Assembly (NCBI RefSeq): GCF_040545925.1
Contig: NZ_JBEPMX010000021.1
Coordinates: 1 to 9,135 of the forward strand
Reading direction: 5' to 3'
Length of the DNA: 9,135 bases
Origin: Alkalibacillus flavidus
GTDB taxonomy: Bacteria; Bacillota; Bacilli; Bacillales; Alkalibacillaceae
This document shows positions 5,307 to 9,135 of this stretch, one piece after another (the first letter of the stretch is position 1; the number at the start of each line of letters is the position of its first letter). The position numbers were made by a program, and so were the translations under genes. The notes beneath the pieces are model-generated. The model saw only the letters and a program-made list of their open reading frames with translations, was not told the DNA's origin and made no database searches.

Positions 5307-5591
5307 CTACTTTCGTCCCATGATCAGCGCGGCTTGCTTTAAAATATCATTTTCCATAGCCAGTTGTTGATTTTTATTGCGTAATTGGATAAGTTCTTCT
5401 TGTTCAGGTGTCCGATTGTCTTTTTCTTCAAAGGACCCGCTATCACGGTATTGCTTGACCCACCTATCGAAGGTGGAAGACGTTAATTCGTATTCTTTAA
5501 TAATGTCAGCACGAGGCTTTCCTGACGTATAAAGCTGTACTAATTGTTCTTTGAATTCCTTTGAAAACGATCTTCTTTGACGTTTGGTCAT
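5307..5591 (-). CDS. IS3-family transposase OrfA (DNA-binding part)
   Basis: A 94-aa protein with the HTH_Tnp_1 (transposase_8) pattern RSFSKEFKEQLVQLYTSG...ADIIKEYELTSSTFDRWVKQY, which recognises the terminal inverted repeats. It is followed by a leucine-zipper-like helix (EELIQLRNKNQQLAMENDILKQA) for multimerisation. The start ATG at 5591 has GAGGAG seven bases upstream. The stop at 5307-5309 is two bases before the first start codon of orfB, which lies in the -1 frame. Alone, OrfA normally acts as a regulator or inhibitor of transposition; joined to OrfB it makes the transposase. Its promoter should lie in or near the terminal repeat at 5633-5671. Confidence 0.93.
   Translation of the reverse strand: MTKRQRRSFSKEFKEQLVQLYTSGKPRADIIKEYELTSSTFDRWVKQYRDSGSFEEKDNRTPEQEELIQLRNKNQQLAMENDILKQAALIMGRK
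5337..5343 (-). promoter_or_regulatory. Candidate -1 frameshift site between orfA and orfB
   Basis: On the minus strand the orfA frame reads T-TTA-AAG, a classical X-XXY-YYZ slippery heptamer, at codons 84-85 of orfA. From here the -1 frame is open into orfB. A stem GACGAA/TTCGTC (5312-5317 with 5295-5300) begins 19 bases downstream, rather far for a stimulator. It differs from the A-AAA-AAG type often seen in IS3-family elements. Confidence 0.55.
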
Positions 5592-5632
5592 ATGTTTTCT
5601 CCTCAGTTTTTATATTTGAACCAAGTGTATAT

Positions 5633-5671
5633 GACCTTAGTGAAACTGTCCAATTAAGTGTAACCGGTCCA
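5633..5671. repeat. Left terminal inverted repeat of the IS3-family element
   Basis: Read on the minus strand it begins TGGACCGGTTACACTTAA and ends TAAGGTC, matching the right end in 24 of 39 positions. It lies upstream of orfA and ends 71 bases before the start of the ATPase gene at 5743. Confidence 0.7.
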
Positions 5672-5699
5672 AATTATTTTATAAAACGGTACGATAGGG

Positions 5700-5705
5700 T
5701 AAAAT
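5700..5705 (+). promoter_or_regulatory. Possible -10 of the AlbA_2/GHKL gene
   Basis: TAAAAT in the context GGTAAAATGA lies 38 bases before the start codon. No good -35 is present. The stretch where one would fall (5677-5682, TTTTAT) is immediately outside the insertion sequence, so the native upstream region may have been replaced. The ribosome binding site AGAGGTGAT (5731-5739) is good. Confidence 0.35.
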
Positions 5706-5742
5706 GAAACGTAAGATATTGCTCGTTTGGAGAGGTGATGTT

Positions 5743-7587
5743 ATGGAAAACGAATCGTTTTGGGAGATGATTCGTGATGGTGAGAATGCAAAGTTAGAAT
5801 GTAAATTAGCTGAAAATACATTGCCAAAAGAAATGTGGTATACATACTCAGCATTTGCCAATACGGATGGCGGCGTTATTTTACTGGGTGTTGAGGAAAA
5901 GAAAGGTGAATTTTTCCCTGTTGGAACGAATGATGTTGTAAAACTGCAACAAGAATTATGGAATCAGATAAATAACCCACAAAAAATAAGTCAGAACATT
6001 TTGCGCAATGAAGATGTGCAACCAATTAAAGTTGAGGGTAAGGATATTTTGAAAATCAATGTTCCTAGAGCGAACCGTGAACAACGGCCAGTATATATTG
6101 GGCAAAATCCATATATTAATACCTGGCGACGTAACTATGAAGGCGATTATAGCTGTAGTGAAGAAGAAGTAAAACGGATGATTGCGGAACAATCGTCTCA
6201 AGCGTTAGATAATCAAATTATAGAAAATTTCAGCTGGGACGATTTGAATATGGAATCATTCAAAAACTATCGTCAACGATTTTCTAATATGAAACCGGAT
6301 AGTAAGTGGAATGAATTAAGCGATAAAGATTTTTTGAAACGTATCGGTGGTTGGAGCCATGACCGTAATACAAATAAAGAAGGTCTAACCGTGGCTGGAT
6401 TATTGGTTTTTGGTGAAGAGCACACCATTACAGATTACTTTCCCCATTTTTTCTTAGATTATCGTGAAAAGCTGTCGGATGATATCAAAGAACGTTGGTC
6501 CTATCGAGTGACATCCCATGATGCTACATGGTCAGGAAATTTATATGATTTTTTCTTTAAGGTAATTCAACGACTCGTATCCGATATTGATGTTCCTTTT
6601 GAATTGGACCAAGAAACATTAGCTAGAAAAATTGAAACGCCTGTCCATTCGGCACTTCGTGAGGCTGTATTGAATAGTATTATTCATGCCAACTATTACG
6701 GGGATGTTGGTGTCGTGATTGAGAAAGAACAAAGTGGGTTTAGGTTCTCTAATCCTGGTACGCTAAGAATGCCAATTGAAAAAGCGATAGAAGGGGGTAA
6801 TAGTGACCCACGGAATCCCAATATATTTAAGATATTTGCGCAACTTGGATACGGTGAGCGCTCAGGGTACGGTCTTGAAAGTATTTATTTAACATGGGAA
6901 GAACAACATTGGCAAAAACCCGTATTACATGAAGAATTTCGACCTGAGAGAACAACATTAACGTTAATGCCAATATCATTAATGCCAAATGATGTTGTTC
7001 ATAAATTTAAAATACTACTTCAAGACCGCTTTCATTTATTAGATAAATCAGAGTTGTTTGTGTTAGTAAAAATCTATGAAGAAGGTTACGTGACGAACGC
7101 TCGTTTACAAGCTTTAACACAGGAGTCATCTTCTGAAATTAATAAACGGTTATCTAATTTAGTTGAAGAAGGCCTTTTGGAATCAAATGGGAAAGGTCGC
7201 TCGACGTATTACACCTTATCTAATGTGTTTAGTGATTTATATGATGAGAATGGTTCGATTCAAATGACAGACCAAGAAGTGGAATTCGATATTGAAAGTA
7301 TAAATGATAAACTTTGGGATATAGCAGAAACAGCACGCGAATCAAAACGTTTAAAGGCAGAGAAAATGCAAGAGATTATATTGACTTTATGTTCGTATAA
7401 ATATCTGACGATTAATGAATTATCCGATTTAACAGGCAGGGAAGGGAATGCGTTAAGACGTATTCACATCAGACCCTTGGTTGAAAACAGTTTGTTAGAA
7501 TTGCGTTATCCAGAAACCCCGCAGCATCGTAATCAAGCTTATAAAACGAAAGAACCGTCAAAGTATATTGTTGAAAATGATGCGTGA
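5743..7587 (+). CDS. AlbA_2 (Schlafen-like) / GHKL ATPase with C-terminal winged helices
   Basis: A 614-aa cytoplasmic protein. Residues 1-150 are an AlbA_2 (Schlafen/DUF4) domain: E14-N-A-K-L-E19-C-K matches the paired-Glu motif (E-x4-E-x-K) and FANTDGGVILLGV (38-50) the conserved strand-turn. The Asp usually near this turn is replaced by EE (51-52). Residues about 290-410 are a RecG-like GHKL ATPase: LREAVLNSIIHANY (N311, H315), FSNPG (335-339), GERSGYGL (371-378). Residues 435-490 and 545-603 look like two winged helices. The start at 5743 follows AGAGGTGAT; the earlier in-frame ATG at 5704 has no such site. Families with this build are usually labelled ATP-binding or DNA-binding proteins, some in defence islands. 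Related Schlafen domains are RNases. Whether this one cuts RNA, binds DNA or senses stress is unknown. A dyad-repeat array begins 70 bases after its stop. Confidence 0.88.
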   Translation: MENESFWEMIRDGENAKLECKLAENTLPKEMWYTYSAFANTDGGVILLGVEEKKGEFFPVGTNDVVKLQQELWNQINNPQKISQNILRNEDVQPIKVEGKDILKINVPRANREQRPVYIGQNPYINTWRRNYEGDYSCSEEEVKRMIAEQSSQALDNQIIENFSWDDLNMESFKNYRQRFSNMKPDSKWNELSDKDFLKRIGGWSHDRNTNKEGLTVAGLLVFGEEHTITDYFPHFFLDYREKLSDDIKERWSYRVTSHDATWSGNLYDFFFKVIQRLVSDIDVPFELDQETLARKIETPVHSALREAVLNSIIHANYYGDVGVVIEKEQSGFRFSNPGTLRMPIEKAIEGGNSDPRNPNIFKIFAQLGYGERSGYGLESIYLTWEEQHWQKPVLHEEFRPERTTLTLMPISLMPNDVVHKFKILLQDRFHLLDKSELFVLVKIYEEGYVTNARLQALTQESSSEINKRLSNLVEEGLLESNGKGRSTYYTLSNVFSDLYDENGSIQMTDQEVEFDIESINDKLWDIAETARESKRLKAEKMQEIILTLCSYKYLTINELSDLTGREGNALRRIHIRPLVENSLLELRYPETPQHRNQAYKTKEPSKYIVENDA

Positions 7588-7656
7588 TGTTTTGAACATA
7601 GAAGACAATAACTTATATTTGGATACTTTGTGATGATATTAAAATGAAAAGAATTA

Positions 7657-7953
7657 TTTCTTGAGACATAAGAAAGGGTTCTTAAAGCACAAGAAAATGT
7701 TCTTAAGACACAAGAAAGGTTCATAAAGCATAAGAAAAGTGTTCTTAAGACACAAGAAAAGGTTCTTAAAGCATAAGAAAAGTGTTCTTAAGACACAAGA
7801 AGGGTTCTTAAAGCATAAGAAAAGTGTTCTTAAGACACAAGAAAAGGTTCTTAAAGCATAAGAAAAGTGTTCTTAAGACACAAGAAAAGGTTCTTAAAGC
7901 ATAAGAAAAGCGCTCTTATGATACAAGAAAGGGTTTTTAGAACATAAGAAAAG
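7657..7953. repeat. Array of about 14 tandem 21/22-bp dyad repeats in two alternating versions
   Basis: Unit A has the core TTCTTAAGACACAAGAA and is 20-21 bp in all. Unit B has the core TTCTTAAAGCATAAGAA and is 22 bp. They alternate strictly through the middle (A at 7741, 7784, 7826, 7869; B at 7762, 7804, 7847, 7890), giving a 43-bp higher-order period. Each unit is itself a dyad, TTCTT...AAGAA, with six-base arms in B. Both edges are degenerate (first unit from 7657, last from 7912 and 7933, a remnant to about 7975). The period is two helical turns, so every dyad faces the same side of the DNA, as in iterons, partition centromeres and multi-operator regions. No reading frame crosses it: unit-length changes break all frames. 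The XRE gene downstream and the ATPase upstream are the obvious candidates for binding it. Confidence 0.9.
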
Positions 7954-8013
7954 GTCTTATAAAGCTTAAAAAGATTTTTTAGATGTTCTCAGTTGATTAT
8001 ATTCTAAGTTTTA

Positions 8014-8043
8014 AAGTTCCTAGTAGAAAGCTAGGGGCTTTTT
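8014..8043 (+). terminator. Terminator/attenuator between the repeat array and the XRE gene
   Basis: AAGTTCCTAG (8014-8023) pairs with CTAGGGGCTT (8031-8040) over ten positions including two G-U pairs, with a seven-base loop. A T-run follows (CTTTTT to 8043). It ends three bases before the AGGAGGAG ribosome binding site of the XRE gene. It can end transcription from the ATPase gene and the array, or attenuate transcription into the regulator gene. Confidence 0.75.
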
Positions 8044-8064
8044 AATAGGAGGAGTTGGTTAGTC

Positions 8065-8406
8065 ATGTCGATAAAACGTTTTAATCATGAGTTATTTGCG
8101 GAGACATTAAAAGAATATCTTGGTGAACAACCGCGTTCAGTTATTGCAGAGAAATTAAATACGAGTCGTGTTGCTGTTTTATTATGGGAAAATCAGAAGC
8201 AAGAACCGACATTAGATGAGCTACAGTTATTTTGTGAAACGTTAAATGTGAGTACCGATACATTCTTTTATGAAGAACCAGAAGACACGACTTCACAATT
8301 AAAAAAGCTAGTCAAATCAACTGACAAACAAAACTTAGAGGAAGTATTGAATCGCATTAAAATAAGGGAAAAGTATATTGCAATTGAAAATCGTAAGTAT
8401 GAATAG
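8065..8406 (+). CDS. XRE-family helix-turn-helix regulator, 113 aa
   Basis: Residues about 8-68 form a Cro/CI-type helix-turn-helix: ELFAETLKEYLGEQPRSVIAEKLNTSRVAVLLWENQKQEPTLDELQLFCETLNVSTDTFF. The recognition helix is at about TSRVAVLLWEN, and the ending 'LCxxLxVxxDxFF' pattern is characteristic. Residues 75-113 are a charged helix, probably for dimerisation. The strong ribosome binding site AGGAGGAG (8047-8054) lies ten bases before the ATG. Upstream are a terminator hairpin and the dyad array, so autoregulation through the array is plausible. A centromere-binding (partition) role is the main alternative, as small helix-turn-helix proteins next to iteron arrays often have it. An antitoxin role is possible too, but no toxin gene is adjacent. 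The gene converges with the AbiEi-like gene, 28 bases away. Confidence 0.85.
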   Translation: MSIKRFNHELFAETLKEYLGEQPRSVIAEKLNTSRVAVLLWENQKQEPTLDELQLFCETLNVSTDTFFYEEPEDTTSQLKKLVKSTDKQNLEEVLNRIKIREKYIAIENRKYE

Positions 8407-8420
8407 CTAGTATATACTAG
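8407..8420. repeat. 14-bp perfect palindrome between convergent genes
   Basis: CTAGTATATACTAG starts at the base after the stop codon of the XRE gene and lies in the 28-bp gap before the end of the convergent AbiEi-like gene. The stem is A/T-rich and no T-run follows in either direction, so it is not a clear terminator. It could be a protein site or simply AT-rich chance. Confidence 0.45.
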
Positions 8421-8434
8421 TATCCAATACCAAC

Positions 8435-9052
8435 CTAAACTTTTGTAATATGGTTATATAAACCACTTTCATGGACCTTAACAAGGGTTGTTTCTGGATA
8501 GCTACTCAAAATTGATTCGAATTCGTGTTTCGGTAAAGACATGCCAGCTAAGTGTTCCAGTATTATTGGATAACCTTGACTTGGTGATTTTTCACTAAGC
8601 TTATCGTAATTTGATAGAAGGTCTAATGCTTGTAGAATTTTGATGTTTTGTTCATTAATTGGTTTTATTGGTTTTCTTAAAATCACTTGCCAATTATTGA
8701 TTTTGATTTTGCGTTTTCGACTTGTCTCCTTGTTCGTGACTACATCAAAGATACCTGGTGTTTGAGATGTTAAGTTAAATTGGTTTGCTAAAGCAATGCC
8801 TGTTTGGTAACCAATAGGCTTATGGTTTTCATACAAGTATTTTCGTTGTATGACTTGATTAAAGCTTAACGTTTGCTTGTTTAATAACGCATCAGGCTTT
8901 GGAATAAAATAAATTCCTGGGGCATACCTTTTAATTTTGTTTTTATCAGCTAACCGTTTTAACTTCATACGTAGTGTAGAGCTTTCAAGAGCCAGTTCTG
9001 GTCTGAGTTCATCAGTGAAAATTGGCTCATTATAACCGTATGTAAGCGTCAA
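8435..9052 (-). CDS. AbiEi-family (type IV antitoxin / DUF6088-like) protein, start probably lost
   Basis: About 205 aa. The N-terminal 55 residues are a winged helix of the AbiEi type: YGYNEPIFTDEL, then LRMKLKRLADKNKIKRYAPGIYFIPK, where the family has 'L-x-L-x-x-G-x-I-x-R-x-x-x-G-x-Y-x-x-P'. It is followed by QKYLYENHKPIGYQTGIALANQ-type sequence and the C-terminal domain containing FDVVTNKETSRKRKI and VILRKPIKP. AbiEi proteins repress their operon and neutralise the AbiEii nucleotidyltransferase toxin. No AbiEii gene follows: the next gene is convergent. In this family YGYNEPIF normally lies 8-15 residues after the start. Here the only start before it is TTG 9052 without a ribosome binding site, an in-frame stop follows shortly upstream, and insertion-sequence-like DNA begins at 9060. 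The 5' end was therefore probably cut off. Likely an orphan, possibly unexpressed. Confidence 0.75.
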   Translation of the reverse strand: MTLTYGYNEPIFTDELRPELALESSTLRMKLKRLADKNKIKRYAPGIYFIPKPDALLNKQTLSFNQVIQRKYLYENHKPIGYQTGIALANQFNLTSQTPGIFDVVTNKETSRKRKIKINNWQVILRKPIKPINEQNIKILQALDLLSNYDKLSEKSPSQGYPIILEHLAGMSLPKHEFESILSSYPETTLVKVHESGLYNHITKV

Positions 9053-9059
9053 GTAAAAA

Positions 9060-9135
9060 TGAACACTTTTTGCTAATTAATTCTGAACACTTTCTTCCTG
9101 AAATATGGAAGTTCGATTCTTCATTCGATGACTAT
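9060..9135. mobile_element. Probable end of another insertion sequence, cut by the window edge
   Basis: TGAACACTTT occurs twice, at 9060-9069 and 9084-9093, 24 bp apart, directly beside the damaged 5' end of the AbiEi-like gene. Short direct repeats inside the terminus, beginning with TG, are typical of IS21-family ends, where they bind transposase. A small hairpin CTTCC/GGAAG (9094-9098, 9107-9111) follows. No transposase gene is inside the window, so the call rests on the repeats and the interrupted neighbour only. Confidence 0.4.

Larger units (their letters stand above)
4450..5671 (-). mobile_element. IS3-family (IS150-like) insertion sequence, 1222 bp
   Basis: Two transposase frames, orfA and orfB, lie on the minus strand between imperfect terminal inverted repeats at 4450-4488 and 5633-5671. 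The repeats match in 24 of 39 positions, both starting TGG and both ending TAAGGTC; the best conserved parts are ACACT-AA and TAAGGTC. If only the inner 20 bp are counted as termini, the element would be 4469-5652. Neither choice gives a 3-4 bp target duplication (TCA before 4450, AAT after 5671), suggesting that a rearrangement has joined the two flanks. Base composition is visibly less A/T-rich than that of the neighbours. Both frames are intact, so the element is probably active. Confidence 0.85.

Noticed and set aside
5956..6201. 81-aa minus-strand frame inside the AlbA_2/GHKL gene
   Set aside because: It is a shadow of the strong coding sequence on the plus strand; there is no start signal and no conserved motif.
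7539..7724. Minus-strand reading frame encoding repeated S-x-x-L-R-T
   Set aside because: It is the repeat array read in one frame. Unit lengths of 21 and 22 bp break the frame, and there is no ribosome binding site.
7657..7953. CRISPR array
   Set aside because: The units are directly adjacent with no variable spacers, and no cas gene is present. These are contiguous tandem repeats.
7657..8406. A true type III toxin-antitoxin (ToxIN-like) locus
   Set aside because: The downstream protein is clearly an XRE helix-turn-helix protein and not a ToxN, CptN or TenpN-type RNase. Only the layout is similar, and it is kept as a finding for that reason.
9026..9049. TATAAT upstream of the AbiEi-like gene as its promoter
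   Set aside because: On the minus strand TTGACG and TATAAT are only 12 bp apart, and both lie inside the conserved coding part (LTLTYGYNEP), so they are not a usable promoter for this gene.

Overview
The window looks like accessory DNA, plasmid or integrated element, from a low-GC Gram-positive bacterium, most likely of the Lactobacillales. The grounds are strongly AT-rich intergenic DNA, AGGAGG-type ribosome binding sites, a lipobox signal peptide and gene families common in that group (IS150-like IS3 transposase, AbiEi-type regulator, XRE regulator, AlbA_2 ATPase). No replication, ribosomal or housekeeping gene is visible, so plasmid versus chromosomal island cannot be decided.

Layout. (1) 84-852: a monocistronic lipoprotein with a SurA/PrsA-like N-terminal domain but no isomerase domain, with its own promoter and terminator. 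(2) 857-1740: about 0.9 kb without a convincing gene. (3) 1741-3644, minus strand: three small genes of unknown function (134, 136 and 132 aa). Each is separated from the next by a rho-independent terminator, two share a nearly identical ribosome-binding leader, and two share a promoter-proximal element. (4) 3659-4471, plus strand: a possible small RNA or attenuator ending in a strong terminator, then a structured leader and a two-gene operon of a GIY-YIG nuclease-domain protein and a helix-turn-helix protein. (5) 4450-5671: an IS3-family (IS150-like) insertion sequence on the minus strand with orfA, orfB and a candidate -1 slippery site. Its right terminus truncates the helix-turn-helix gene and supplies its stop codon. 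(6) 5743-7587: a 614-aa protein with an AlbA_2 (Schlafen-like) domain, a GHKL ATPase domain and two predicted winged helices. (7) 7657-7953: about fourteen tandem 21/22-bp dyad repeats in two alternating versions. A terminator hairpin follows, and then a small XRE-type regulator (8065-8406). (8) 8435-9052, minus strand, convergent: an AbiEi-family antitoxin-like protein without a visible toxin partner and without a good start. (9) 9060-9135: sequence resembling the end of another insertion sequence.

The most interesting unit is the right third: AlbA_2/GHKL/winged-helix ATPase, dyad-repeat array, hairpin terminator, XRE regulator and orphan AbiEi protein. The array looks like a multi-site binding platform (operator, centromere or iteron) for a neighbouring DNA-binding protein. 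The terminator placed between array and gene also recalls the layout of type III toxin-antitoxin loci, although the downstream protein is not a ToxN-like nuclease. Function is inference; the repeat structure and domain signatures are seen directly.
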